A DNA stretch of 64,000 bases from an uncultured Luteitalea sp. (GCA_934541105.1 CAKTDA010000008.1:1-64000); one strand, 5' to 3'. Shown: positions 1 to 8,230, numbered from the stretch's first letter. Numbers and translations: made by a program. The notes: generated from the letters alone by a model not told the origin.

Positions 1-452
1 CGGTCACCGATACGGCACCCGCCGCACGTGCCGGCGTGCGCGCGACCAGCGTCGTTGCCGTCTGCGACAGCAGCGTGCCCGTCGTGCCGCCGAACGTCAC
101 CACCGCACCGGCCTGGAAGCCCGTGCCGGTGATCGTCACGTCGGTGCCGCCCGCCGTCGTCCCGGTCGCGGGTGACACGGTGCCAATCGTCGGTGCCGGC
201 GCCTGATACGTGAAGGCCGCCGCCTTCGTTGCCGACTGGCCGTCCGGGTTCGCGACGGTCACCGATACGGCACCCGCCGCACGCGCCGGCGTGCGGGCGA
301 TCAGCGTCGTTGCCGTCTGCGACAGCAGCGTGCCCGTCGTGCCGCCGAACGTCACCACGGCACCGGCCTGGAAGCCCGTGCCGGTGATCGTCACGTCGGT
401 GCCGCCCGCCGTCGTCCCGGTCGCGGGTGACACGGTGCCAATCGTGGGTGGC
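1..452 (-). repeat. Tandem 255-bp (85-aa) TIG-coding repeat
   Basis: Bases 1-197 recur at 256-452 with only a handful of substitutions. The 255-bp period keeps frame and encodes one 85-residue TIG domain plus a YQAPAPTIG linker. The array continues past the left edge. Near identity at DNA level points to recent duplication or gene conversion. Confidence 0.9.
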
Positions 453-790
453 GGCGGCGGTGGCGGGGCCGCGATCACCGCCTGCACCTCGTTCGAGTAC
501 ACGCTGTCGAGACCTGCGGTGTTGAACGCCCGCACGGCGAAGTACCAGGTGCCGGGCGTCAGCGTCGTGATCTCGTGGGTCAGCACCTCGGATGCCAGCG
601 TCGCGGACTCGGTGTAGACGCCGGGCGTGGTGCCCCAGACGAGGACGTATCCCGCCACATCGGGATCGGGGCTCGCGTCCCACGCAAGGCGAACCGAATC
701 GGCCGTCGCAGGGACGCGATCAACGGCGAGCAGGAGGCACAGGATGAGGGCGAGCCGACGACCGAGGCGGCCGCAGGCCGGACCGAACAT
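1..790 (-). CDS. Secreted Fn3 / IPT-TIG repeat protein, 3' end cut by window edge
   Basis: The reading frame is open from an ATG at 790 through the left edge, so only the N-terminal 263 codons are seen. A GGGAGG Shine-Dalgarno sits just upstream. Residues about 8-32 form a signal peptide (RRLALILCLLLAV, cleavage probably after PATA). A fibronectin type III domain follows (LAWDASPDPDVAGYVLVWG, then GTWYFAVRAFNTAG), then a proline-rich linker and at least two IPT/TIG immunoglobulin-like domains (GTVSPATGTTAGGTDVTITG, FQAGAVVTFGG). Such domains usually build extracellular or cell-surface stalks; the functional domain, if any, lies outside the window. The TIG units are almost identical in DNA (255-bp period). 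Domain calls are firm; the role is unknown. Confidence 0.85.
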   Translation of the reverse strand, partial: MFGPACGRLGRRLALILCLLLAVDRVPATADSVRLAWDASPDPDVAGYVLVWGTTPGVYTESATLASEVLTHEITTLTPGTWYFAVRAFNTAGLDSVYSNEVQAVIAAPPPPPPPTIGTVSPATGTTAGGTDVTITGTGFQAGAVVTFGGTTGTLLSQTATTLIARTPARAAGAVSVTVANPDGQSATKAAAFTYQAPAPTIGTVSPATGTTAGGTDVTITGTGFQAGAVVTFGGTTGTLLSQTATTLVARTPARAAGAVSVT

Positions 791-951
791 GCCCTCCCGA
801 TCGGCAACTGACGTGCCCCACCCGGAGGCGGTCAGGAGGCTCGATTTCAGGCGTGTTTTCGCCCATCGGCGCGATTCGTGGTCCGTACGGGACGACGGGC
901 GCTTACGATACTGTCAGGGCTGTCACAATGTCGCGAAAGTCCACTGCGGGA

Positions 952-970
952 GCGCCGGTCCTGCCGGCGC
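952..970. other. Hairpin in divergent intergenic region
   Basis: The 280-bp gap 791-1070 separates two divergent genes and must hold both promoters. It contains a 7-bp inverted repeat GCGCCGG / CCGGCGC around a 5-nt loop. A TACGAT hexamer at 904-909 could be a -10 element for the rightward gene, but no matching -35 is clear. Nothing else stands out in the gap. Confidence 0.3.
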
Positions 971-1070
971 GTACCTTCGATAGGACGCCACGACGCTCGA
1001 CCCGCGGAAAACGGGGCTCCACGGAACCCCGACGCGCGACCGTCGTATGAGGTTGAACAGGAGTGTGAGG

Positions 1071-1901
1071 ATGACCCTTCCCGTGCGTGCGCCTCTGGCG
1101 TGCCTGCTGCTGCCGCTGGGCCTTGTCTCTGCGGGCTGCGAACTGATGATCGCGGGCCCCCGCGAACAGGTCACCGATCGCTGGGAACGCACGTACGACG
1201 TCGCCCCGGCTGCCACGCTCGCCATCGACAACACCAACGGCAGCATCACCGTCCGCACGCACGACAGCTCGACAATCAAGGTCACCGCCGATCGGAAGGC
1301 GCGCGCCGTGACGCAACAGGGCGCACGTGAACTGCTCGATCGCCTGCGCCTCGAGGAAACCGCCACACGCGACCTGGTGCGGCTCGTGACCCCGCGCGGC
1401 CAGGGGCTCTCGATGGGCCAGCAGATCGAGGTGCGCTACGAAGTCCTGGTGCCGCCAACGCTCACCCTCTCGCTCACCACCGTCAACGGCGGCGTGGACG
1501 TCGAGGGCGTCACCGGTCCGGTCGAACTCGAGACCGTCAACGGCGGCATCACGGCCCGTACGGTGGCCGGCCTGCGGCGCGCCGAGACCGTCAACGGCAG
1601 TGTCAAGCTGGCGCTTGGCGGCGTGGCGCCTGCCGGCGCGACGATCGAAACCGTGAACGGCAGCGTGTCGGTGTCCATGCCGGATTCGCAGCGTGCCGAC
1701 GTGTCCGTCCGGACCGTCAACGGCGGCATCGACGTGGAAGGGTTTGCCAACGTCGATCGCGCCGAGCGCAAGCGCCGGCACTACGAGGGGCGCCTCAACG
1801 GCGGCGGCCCGACGCTGCGCGTCGAAACAGTGAACGGCGGCGTCTCGATCAGTGGCGCGCAGGCGGCCACGCCGCCGGCAACCGCCGCAGCCGGCCAGTA
1901 G
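1071..1901 (+). CDS. DUF4097-family lipoprotein with repeated NGG/NGS beta-turn motifs
   Basis: The start is placed at ATG 1071, not 1047, because GGAG lies 8 nt upstream and the protein then opens with a short lipoprotein signal (LLLPLGLVSAGC, Cys23). After that comes a repetitive beta-rich body with regularly spaced turns: NTNGSI, TVNGGVDVEG, TVNGGITART, TVNGSVKLA, TVNGSVSVS, TVNGGIDVEG, TVNGGVSISG. This is the signature of DUF4097/DUF4098 putative adhesin-like beta-helix proteins. The family has no firm biochemical role and often sits with envelope-stress regulators, but none is adjacent here. The last 53 nt overlap the 3' end of the convergent DUF3810 gene. Confidence 0.8.
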   Translation: MTLPVRAPLACLLLPLGLVSAGCELMIAGPREQVTDRWERTYDVAPAATLAIDNTNGSITVRTHDSSTIKVTADRKARAVTQQGARELLDRLRLEETATRDLVRLVTPRGQGLSMGQQIEVRYEVLVPPTLTLSLTTVNGGVDVEGVTGPVELETVNGGITARTVAGLRRAETVNGSVKLALGGVAPAGATIETVNGSVSVSMPDSQRADVSVRTVNGGIDVEGFANVDRAERKRRHYEGRLNGGGPTLRVETVNGGVSISGAQAATPPATAAAGQ

Positions 1902-2967
1902 CCGGGTCGCCCGCCGCGACCAGCACCCGCGCGACCGCGTCGTAGCGCGCCACGCCTTCGTCCACCCGGTTGGCCTTCAGGAACCCGTCGTAGGTCTGCC
2001 ACGCGACCGCATGGACCCACGGCTGTTGCTCGGCCAGACGAGCGCCGATGGCCTCCAGGTCCCGACGCGGGCCCGTCCCGATCAACTCGCGGACGCGCCG
2101 TTGCCGTTCCGGAGGCAGGCCCCCCAGCAGGTGCGGCAGCACCGCGAGCGCCCCGCTGTACTGCAGGTCGTCCCCACCGTTGCCGCAGGCAAGCCACGCC
2201 ACCACGCTCGCATCCGACTCGTCGGCGAATCCGGCGAGGTGTGCGTACTCATGCGCCGCGAGCGCCGGCAACTCGAACGGCAGCACGCGACTGTTGAGCA
2301 GGACTTCCAGGCCGAACGGATTCGTCATGCCATCGATGCCGGCCCACCGGAAGTACCTGTCGAGCAGCGTCCATCGCGGCGGCACGAGCGCGGGCAGGCG
2401 GCTGACGCCGAGCGCCGGCAGCACCCGCGCCAGGTGCGGTCCCAGCACGCCGGGCAGTGCCGCACGGTCGGGCCAGCCCTTCCCGTGTGCAGCCTCGTGC
2501 AGCGCGTTCAGGCGCAACACCGCGGCCTGCGCGAAGGCCTCGCCCCGCGCGGCCGACAACTCCGCGGGTGCGATGTCGAGCCGCGCCTCGATCGTCGGCA
2601 CCTGGTAGTGCCATCCCCAGAGCAGCAGGAACGACAACCATCCGGCCGCGGCCGTCGCTGCCGCGGCACGCAGCATCGGCACGAGCCGCCATCGGCGTCG
2701 ATACGACACGGCGAGCCAGCCGAGCGCGAGGCCGGCGCCTCCGAGCCACAGGTCCAGGGCGGGAAGCGGCAACACGGCTGCTGTGCGCGAGACGACCGGC
2801 TGCACCACGGCGTATCCATGCCGCCACGTCGCCAGCCACGTGAACGGCAGCGGCACGGCCGCCGTCAGTCCGGCGAGGCCGATGGCGAGGATCGCGAGGG
2901 CGGTGCCTCGACGGGTTGATGCCCGGTGATGAGTCGGATGCCGCGCTGGTGCGTGAAGTAAGCCCAT
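1849..2967 (-). CDS. DUF3810 family membrane protein with HExxH zinc-peptidase-like motif
   Basis: The 372-residue product has two hydrophobic segments (about 21-45 and 70-118) and then a soluble domain. At residues 239-243 lies HEYAH followed by AGFADE, giving an HExxH(x6)E arrangement as in gluzincin-type zinc peptidases; this matches DUF3810. Activity for the family is unproven as far as I know. The only sensible start is ATG 2967, 103 nt inside ndh, because the first membrane segment begins right after ndh ends and no start codon lies nearer. No Shine-Dalgarno is evident, which suggests translational coupling to ndh. The 3' end overlaps the convergent DUF4097 gene by 53 nt. Confidence 0.72.
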   Translation of the reverse strand: MGLLHAPARHPTHHRASTRRGTALAILAIGLAGLTAAVPLPFTWLATWRHGYAVVQPVVSRTAAVLPLPALDLWLGGAGLALGWLAVSYRRRWRLVPMLRAAAATAAAGWLSFLLLWGWHYQVPTIEARLDIAPAELSAARGEAFAQAAVLRLNALHEAAHGKGWPDRAALPGVLGPHLARVLPALGVSRLPALVPPRWTLLDRYFRWAGIDGMTNPFGLEVLLNSRVLPFELPALAAHEYAHLAGFADESDASVVAWLACGNGGDDLQYSGALAVLPHLLGGLPPERQRRVRELIGTGPRRDLEAIGARLAEQQPWVHAVAWQTYDGFLKANRVDEGVARYDAVARVLVAAGDPATGRLRRLPAAWPPARH

Positions 2968-4217
2968 GCCCACTGGATGAGGACGGCGAGACGGTTGCGG
3001 AACCCCGTGAGTTGCATGATGTGGACGAACAACCACAACAGCCACGCGAAGCTGCCGGCGAAGCGCCAGCGACCGCCGAAGTCCGCGATGGCGGAGTTCC
3101 GGCCCACGGTCGCCATGTTGCCGTAGTCGTGGTACCGGAATGCGCGCCGGGGCTGGTTGCCGATGCGGCGCATGACGTTCTCCGCGGCGTGCGCCCCCTG
3201 CTGCATCGCGACCTGCGCCACGCCGGGCAGCAAGTGGCCGTCCTGCTCGAGGTGGGCGAGATCGCCCACCACGTAGACGTCCTCGAGCCCGGGCACCGCG
3301 AGATCGGCATCCACCATCACACGGCCCACGCGATCGACCTCGACGCCGAGCGACCGGCCGAGCGGCGACGCCGCCACGCCCGCCGCCCACAGCACCGTCG
3401 AGGCCTCGATCCGCTCGCCCCCGGCGAGCGTGACGCCCTCGGCGTCGATGTGCGTGACGGGCGCGCCCTTGCGCACCTTGACGCCCTTGGACCGCAGCGA
3501 GGCCTCGGCACGCTCCTGGAGCGGCTCGGGGAACGCCGTCAGGATGCGCGGAGACGCCTCGACGAGGATGACCTTCGCGAGGCTCGTGTCGATGGCGCGG
3601 AAATCGCGCGCCAGCGAATAGTTCGCAAGCTCGGCAAGCGCCCCGGCAAGTTCGACGCCTGTCGGCCCGCCACCGACGATGACGAAGGTCAGCGCCCGGG
3701 CACGCTCGTCATGGTCGGCCGTGCGCTCGGCGTGCTCGAACGCGAGCAGCAACTGCCGCCGGATGAGCCCGGCGTCTTCGAGCGACTTCAGGCCCGGTGC
3801 GTCCTGCTGCCATTCGTCATGGCCGAAGTACGCGTGCGTGGCGCCGGTGCCCAGGATCAAGGCGTCGTAGGACAGCCGCCCGATGTCGAGGTTCAGCACC
3901 TTCGCGGCCGCATCGATGCGCAGCGCCTCGCCGAGCAGCACCTGCACGTTCTGCTGTCGGCGCAGGATCCATCGAATCGGCGACGCGATGTCTCCCGGCG
4001 ACAGGCCGGCGGTCGCCACCTGGTACAGCAGCGGCTGGAACACGTGATGGTTGCGCCGATCGACGAGCACCACGTCCACGTCGGCCCAGCGCAGCGCACG
4101 CGCGGCCGAGAGCCCGGCAAATCCACCGCCCACGATCACCACGCGCCGGCGTCCGGGTGTGGCCTTCACCGCGACGTCCGTGTCGCCGGCTGGTGGCGTC
4201 CGAAGGGATTCGTTCAT
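2865..4217 (-). CDS. ndh: Type II NADH:quinone oxidoreductase (NDH-2)
   Basis: A single-subunit flavoprotein that passes electrons from NADH to quinone without pumping protons, bound to the inner face of the cytoplasmic membrane. The 450-residue protein has the FAD-binding dinucleotide fold GGGFAG at 30-35, the NADH-binding fold GGGPTGVE at 182-189 and the third FAD contact VYVVGDLAH. The C-terminal part (GSFAWLLWLFVHIMQLTG) is the usual amphipathic/hydrophobic membrane anchor. The start overlaps the stop of the upstream amidohydrolase gene by 4 nt (ATGA), so the two are in one operon. Length and motifs are typical of Ndh. Confidence 0.93.
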   Translation of the reverse strand: MNESLRTPPAGDTDVAVKATPGRRRVVIVGGGFAGLSAARALRWADVDVVLVDRRNHHVFQPLLYQVATAGLSPGDIASPIRWILRRQQNVQVLLGEALRIDAAAKVLNLDIGRLSYDALILGTGATHAYFGHDEWQQDAPGLKSLEDAGLIRRQLLLAFEHAERTADHDERARALTFVIVGGGPTGVELAGALAELANYSLARDFRAIDTSLAKVILVEASPRILTAFPEPLQERAEASLRSKGVKVRKGAPVTHIDAEGVTLAGGERIEASTVLWAAGVAASPLGRSLGVEVDRVGRVMVDADLAVPGLEDVYVVGDLAHLEQDGHLLPGVAQVAMQQGAHAAENVMRRIGNQPRRAFRYHDYGNMATVGRNSAIADFGGRWRFAGSFAWLLWLFVHIMQLTGFRNRLAVLIQWAWAYFTHQRGIRLITGHQPVEAPPSRSSPSASPD

Positions 4218-5920
4218 GAAGCCTCCCGCTCGGGCGCCATGCCGGGACCGAGCAGCGGCCTGCCGCCCCGGTTGCCGGTCAATGCGCCGTCGCGCACGGT
4301 GATCACGCCGTTGACGATCACCACGTCCACGCCTTCAGGGTACTGCCGCGGGTGCTCGAAGGTTGCCCTGTCGCGAATCGTCGCCGGGTCGAACACGACG
4401 AGATCGGCGTACATGCCCGGCTCGAGACGACCGCGTTCGCGGATGCCGAACTGATCGGCCGCAACGCTCGTCATCCGGCGCACCGCCTCCTCGAGCGGCA
4501 TCAGCCGCACGTCGCGCACGTAATGGCCGAGCACCCGTGGGAACGAGCCGAACCCGCGGGGATGCGGCCGGCCCACGGCCATCGGTCCCTCGGCTGGCTG
4601 CGCGCCCGAGTCCGAGCCGATGCTCACCCACGGCTGCCGCAGCACCTCGCGCACATCGTCCTCGTGCATCAGGGCATACAGGGCACTCACGCGCCCATCG
4701 TTCGCGATGAGCAGGTCGAAGAACGCGTCCCATGGCGACCGGTCCTGCGCCTGCGCGATGTCGGCAAGCGAACGGCCGACGACCGTGGTGTCGCCGCCAG
4801 CGCGCACGTCCGCAATCGTCACGCCCTCGAACCCGGCGCTGCGCAGGAAGTTCTCCCAGCCGTCGTGGCCCTGCTCGATCTCCCGCCGGATGCGCGCACG
4901 CGCCCGGGGATCGGCGAGGCGTGCGAGCATCGCGCGCTCGCCGCCTTCGTGGACCCAGTCGGGCAGCGAGGCGCCGAGGCTCGTGCCGGCGACCGGATAT
5001 GGGTACGCCGTTGCCGACACGTCGATGCCGCGTGCGCGCGCGGCCTCGATCCGCCGCACGATGGCCGGCATCGTCTGCCACCGGCTCCGCGTCGCGGCCT
5101 TCAGGTGATAGACCACGACCGGCACACCTGCCTGCTCGCCGATCGACACCGCCTCGTCGAGCGCCGTCTCGAGGCGATCCCCCTCCCCGCGGATGTGCGT
5201 CACGTATCGGCCGCCATGGCGGGCGGCGACCCGCGCGAGCGCGACGATCTCGTCGGTGGCGGCATACGCGGCTGGTGCGTAGATGAGGGCGCTCGACAAC
5301 CCGAATGCACCCTGCCGCATGGCCTCGTCGAGGCGACGCTGCATCTCTGCGAGTTCCTCCGGGCGTGGCGCGCGACGCGCCATGCCGATGACGTCCACAC
5401 GCAACTGGTTCAGCGGCGCAAGCGATCCGACGTTCACCGTGACGCCACGCGACGTCAACCGGTCCAGGTAGCCCGACACGCCGCTCCAGTCGAACGAGAG
5501 GCCGAGGCGCCGCAGGAATGCCGAGTCGGCCGATTCCGCCTGCCACAGCGCGGGCGTGCTCGCCTCGCCTATGACCTCGGACGTGATGCCTTGCAGGATG
5601 TGACTGGCGCCGGCACCATCCTCGAGCAGCGTCCGGCCCGACTGCCCCTGCGTGTCGATGAACCCCGGCGCGACGACACGGCCGGTGGCGTCGATCTCGG
5701 TAGCGCCGCCTCGTCCGGTCAGGTCGCCAATCGCGACGATGCGATCGCCGTCGACGGCGACGTCGGCGCGCACCGCGGGCGTGCCGGTGCCGTCGATCAC
5801 GAGCCCGCCGCGCAACACGAGGTCGAACTCCGGTGGCGCCGGCCGGCAGCCGGCAAGCACGGCGACGCACGCAAGTCCGAGGCATACGTGCGAGGCCGCA
5901 TGCGATGTCAGCAGTTCCAC
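4214..5920 (-). CDS. Lipoprotein amidohydrolase of the N-acyl-D-amino-acid deacylase type, metal motif altered
   Basis: Starting at GTG 5920 (GGAGG 9 nt upstream) gives a lipoprotein signal ending VLAGC (Cys25) and a 568-residue protein. The body is a D-aminoacylase-like amidohydrolase: LVLRGGLVIDGTG at the N-terminal sandwich, GFID at 86-89, YVTHIRGEGDRLETALDEA, YHLKA, SIGSDSGAQ and the C-terminal GRLEPGMYADLVVFDP. The residues after GFID read TQGQSG, where the classical family has an HxH metal-binding pair; both histidines are Gln (91 and 93). Substrate and activity are therefore uncertain; it may be a periplasmic hydrolase with one metal, or inactive. It leads an operon with ndh and is divergent from the molybdopterin oxidoreductase. 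Confidence 0.82.
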   Translation of the reverse strand: MELLTSHAASHVCLGLACVAVLAGCRPAPPEFDLVLRGGLVIDGTGTPAVRADVAVDGDRIVAIGDLTGRGGATEIDATGRVVAPGFIDTQGQSGRTLLEDGAGASHILQGITSEVIGEASTPALWQAESADSAFLRRLGLSFDWSGVSGYLDRLTSRGVTVNVGSLAPLNQLRVDVIGMARRAPRPEELAEMQRRLDEAMRQGAFGLSSALIYAPAAYAATDEIVALARVAARHGGRYVTHIRGEGDRLETALDEAVSIGEQAGVPVVVYHLKAATRSRWQTMPAIVRRIEAARARGIDVSATAYPYPVAGTSLGASLPDWVHEGGERAMLARLADPRARARIRREIEQGHDGWENFLRSAGFEGVTIADVRAGGDTTVVGRSLADIAQAQDRSPWDAFFDLLIANDGRVSALYALMHEDDVREVLRQPWVSIGSDSGAQPAEGPMAVGRPHPRGFGSFPRVLGHYVRDVRLMPLEEAVRRMTSVAADQFGIRERGRLEPGMYADLVVFDPATIRDRATFEHPRQYPEGVDVVIVNGVITVRDGALTGNRGGRPLLGPGMAPEREAS

Positions 5921-5986
5921 GAAGGTCAGCCTCCACGCGACACACGAGTGCGCCGCGAATGCGTCAGGCACCGCCTGGACCCGTGC

Positions 5987-5993
5987 CAGAATA
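5987..5993. promoter_or_regulatory. Symmetric -10 element for two divergent genes
   Basis: CAGAATA reads CAGAAT on the plus strand, 7 nt before GTG 6000, and TATTCT on the minus strand, about 70 nt before GTG 5920. One element could serve both genes, leaderless to the right and leadered with a Shine-Dalgarno to the left. No clear -35 hexamers were seen. Confidence 0.45.
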
Positions 5994-5999
5994 CCGGCA

Positions 6000-8075
6000 G
6001 TGCCCACCCCCACGCCTCGTCGTCGAAGCCCGAACGTGGTCCATACGGCCTGCCCGCTGGACTGCCCCGACAGCTGCAGCCTCCAGGTCACCGTGGAGCA
6101 GGGCCGCGTTGTCGGCGTGGACGCCGGCCCCGCCAGCCCGACGACGAGCGGCTTCATCTGCGGGAAGGTCCGCCGCTTCACCGACCACCTGTACGGCGAG
6201 CACCGGCTGCTGCACCCCGAGATCCGCGACGGCGCGAAGGGCCTCGGCCGCTTCCGCCGCGCGACGTGGGAGGAGGCCATGGCCCTCGTCGCGCAGCGCA
6301 TGCAGGCCGCGCGGGAGGAGTTCGGCGGCGAGTCGATCCTGCCGTACTCCTACGGCGGCTCCAACGGCCTCATCACCCATCTCACGACCGACGCCGATCT
6401 GTGGCGGGCCCTGGGCGCCTCACGCCTTGCGCGCGCCGTGTGTGCGGCCCCGACGGGTGTAGCCGCGCAGGCCGTGTACGGCAAGATGCCGGGTGTGGCG
6501 TACGAGGACTACGCGGCGTCGCGCCTCATCGTCATCTGGGGCGCCAATCCGTCGGCATCGGGCATCCACCTCGTGCCCTTCGTGAAGGCGGCGCGGCAGT
6601 CGGGCGCGACACTCGTCGTCATCGACCCGCGCGCCACGGCGCTCGCGCGGCAGGCCGACCTGCACCTGCCGGTGAGGCCCGGCACCGATCTCGTGCTCGC
6701 GCTCGGCATCGCCCGTGCGCTCTTCGAGCGTGGCGCGGTGGATCACGCGTTCCTCGCCGCGCACGCGACAGGTGTGGACGCGTTCCGCGAGCGCGCGGAG
6801 CCATGGACGCTCGATCGCGTGGCAGCGGTCACGGCGCTGCCCGAAGCGGCCATCGACGCATTCGTCGCGATGTACGCGAACACGCGCCCGTCGGTCATCC
6901 GCTGCGGCTGGGGCCTCGAGCGCAATCGCAACGGCACCGAGGCCGTGATGGCCGTGCTGGCGCTGCCTGCGTTGATCAACGCGTTCGGCGTCAGGGGCGG
7001 CGGGTACACGCTGAGCAACAGTGCGGCATGGGGGCTCGACGCCGAGCAGTGGCGCCGCGAGCGCGAGACGACGACGCGCGTCATCAACATGAACCGGCTC
7101 GGCGAGGTGCTTACCGGCGAGACGGAGCCGCCCGTCAAGGTGCTGTTCGTCTACAACAGCAACGCGCTCGTCACGTCACCGGACCAGAACCGGATCCTCA
7201 AGGGGCTCGAACGCGACGACCTCTTCACCGTCGTGTTCGATCAGGTGCGCACCGACACCGCACGCTACGCCGACGTGATCCTCCCGGCGACGACCTTCCT
7301 CGAGCACTACGACATCGCGCGCGGCTACGGGAACTACGCGCTGCAACTGGTCAAGCCCGCGATCGAACCGGTCGGCGAATCGCGGCCCAACGTCGAGGTG
7401 TTCAGCGAACTCGCGGCACGACTCGGCGTGGGCGATGCCGAGGACGAGACCGACGCATTGCTGCGGGTGGCGGGCGCGCTGACGCCAGACGTCAGTGCGG
7501 CGGTGATGGAGCAACGCGCCGCAACACCACCAACCGGCACGCGGCCGGTGCAGATGGTCGATGTGCACCCCGGCACGCCGGACCGCCGCATCAATCTCCA
7601 CCCGGACTCGCTGGCCGCGGCCGGGCCGCTCTACAGTTTCGAAGCCGACCCGGCGACGCCCGCGCACCCGCTCGTGCTGATCTCGCCAGCCAGCGAGAAG
7701 ACGGTGAGCTCGACGTTCGGCCAGCTTCGGCGCAACATCGCGCGCCTCGCGCTGCACCCGGCCGACGCCGAGACCCGCGGCATCACCGACGGCGATCCCG
7801 TGCGCGTATTCAATGCGCTCGGGGACGTCCACTGCATCGCGCAGGTGACCGACACGGTCGCGCGCGGCGTCGTGAGCCTTCCGAAGGGCCTCTGGCGCCA
7901 GAGCACGATGAACGGCCAGACGGCAACCGCGCTCGCACCCGCGACGCTCGAGCGCCACTCGGGCGGCGCCTGTTTCAACGACGCCCGCGTCGAAGTGGCG
8001 CGCATCGTCGGCGCCAGCTTCGGCGAGGCCGACATCAGCGTCTACGTGCCCACCGCGCCCCACGACGTGCATTAG
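6000..8075 (+). CDS. Molybdopterin-dependent oxidoreductase catalytic subunit (single gene)
   Basis: A 691-residue DMSO-reductase-superfamily protein. An N-terminal 4Fe-4S motif is visible: C18-x3-C22-x3-C26-x27-C54 (ACPLDCPDSC, then GFICGKV). The molybdopterin-binding core (GGSNGLI, IWGANPSASG, VIDPRATALARQADLHLPVRPGTD) and the C-terminal MopB-type dinucleotide-binding domain (LVLISPASEKTVSSTFG, HPADAETRGITDGD) are intact. No Tat or Sec signal is present, so it is probably cytoplasmic. No electron-transfer or anchor subunit lies beside it. Start GTG 6000 is chosen because the next candidate (6036) sits too near the first Cys and because a -10-like CAGAAT lies 7 nt upstream. The substrate cannot be told from sequence. 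Confidence 0.85.
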   Translation: MPTPTPRRRSPNVVHTACPLDCPDSCSLQVTVEQGRVVGVDAGPASPTTSGFICGKVRRFTDHLYGEHRLLHPEIRDGAKGLGRFRRATWEEAMALVAQRMQAAREEFGGESILPYSYGGSNGLITHLTTDADLWRALGASRLARAVCAAPTGVAAQAVYGKMPGVAYEDYAASRLIVIWGANPSASGIHLVPFVKAARQSGATLVVIDPRATALARQADLHLPVRPGTDLVLALGIARALFERGAVDHAFLAAHATGVDAFRERAEPWTLDRVAAVTALPEAAIDAFVAMYANTRPSVIRCGWGLERNRNGTEAVMAVLALPALINAFGVRGGGYTLSNSAAWGLDAEQWRRERETTTRVINMNRLGEVLTGETEPPVKVLFVYNSNALVTSPDQNRILKGLERDDLFTVVFDQVRTDTARYADVILPATTFLEHYDIARGYGNYALQLVKPAIEPVGESRPNVEVFSELAARLGVGDAEDETDALLRVAGALTPDVSAAVMEQRAATPPTGTRPVQMVDVHPGTPDRRINLHPDSLAAAGPLYSFEADPATPAHPLVLISPASEKTVSSTFGQLRRNIARLALHPADAETRGITDGDPVRVFNALGDVHCIAQVTDTVARGVVSLPKGLWRQSTMNGQTATALAPATLERHSGGACFNDARVEVARIVGASFGEADISVYVPTAPHDVH

Positions 8076-8077
8076 CG

Positions 8078-8186
8078 CCGACCGGCGACCGGCGACCGGC
8101 AACCGTCGACCGGCAACCGTCGACCGGAAGGTCGACGGCTACGAACCCTCGGCGGCTAGGAACCTCGGCGGCTACGAACCTCGGCG
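8078..8186. repeat. Short tandem repeats in convergent spacer
   Basis: The gap between the convergent genes ending at 8075 and 8231 is almost wholly repetitive: CGACCGG three times in a row, then CGACCGGCAACCGT twice, then a 16-bp unit close to CTCGGCGGCTACGAAC about three times up to 8186. It is not a CRISPR, since there are no spacers of constant length. Confidence 0.8.
8117..8138. terminator. Perfect 9-bp hairpin with GGAA tetraloop
   Basis: CCGTCGACC and GGTCGACGG pair perfectly around GGAA, a stable GNRA-type loop. It lies 42 nt after the molybdopterin oxidoreductase stop. There is no T-tract, so it may act as a bidirectional factor-dependent terminator or an RNA 3'-end stabiliser. Confidence 0.5.
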
Positions 8187-8197
8187 ACTGTTCGTGG

Positions 8198-8219
8198 GCG
8201 TCGATGTTCACATCGACGC
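8198..8219. terminator. Perfect 9-bp hairpin between convergent genes
   Basis: GCGTCGATG and CATCGACGC pair perfectly around TTCA, 12 bp from the stop of the leftward gene. Its position between two converging genes suggests bidirectional termination, although no T-tract follows. Confidence 0.5.
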
Positions 8220-8230
8220 AACCCCGACAC

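Noticed and set aside
1023..1046. ECF-sigma-like promoter GGAACC ... CGTCGT before the DUF4097 gene
   Set aside because: The spacing between the two elements is 12 bp, too short for known ECF promoters.
1047..1070. Upstream ATG of the DUF4097 lipoprotein gene
   Set aside because: It would add eight residues with two Arg before the signal and has no Shine-Dalgarno, whereas ATG 1071 has GGAG at good spacing.
8078..8186. Possible CRISPR array
   Set aside because: Repeats are 7-16 bp and directly abutting; there are no unique spacers and no cas genes.
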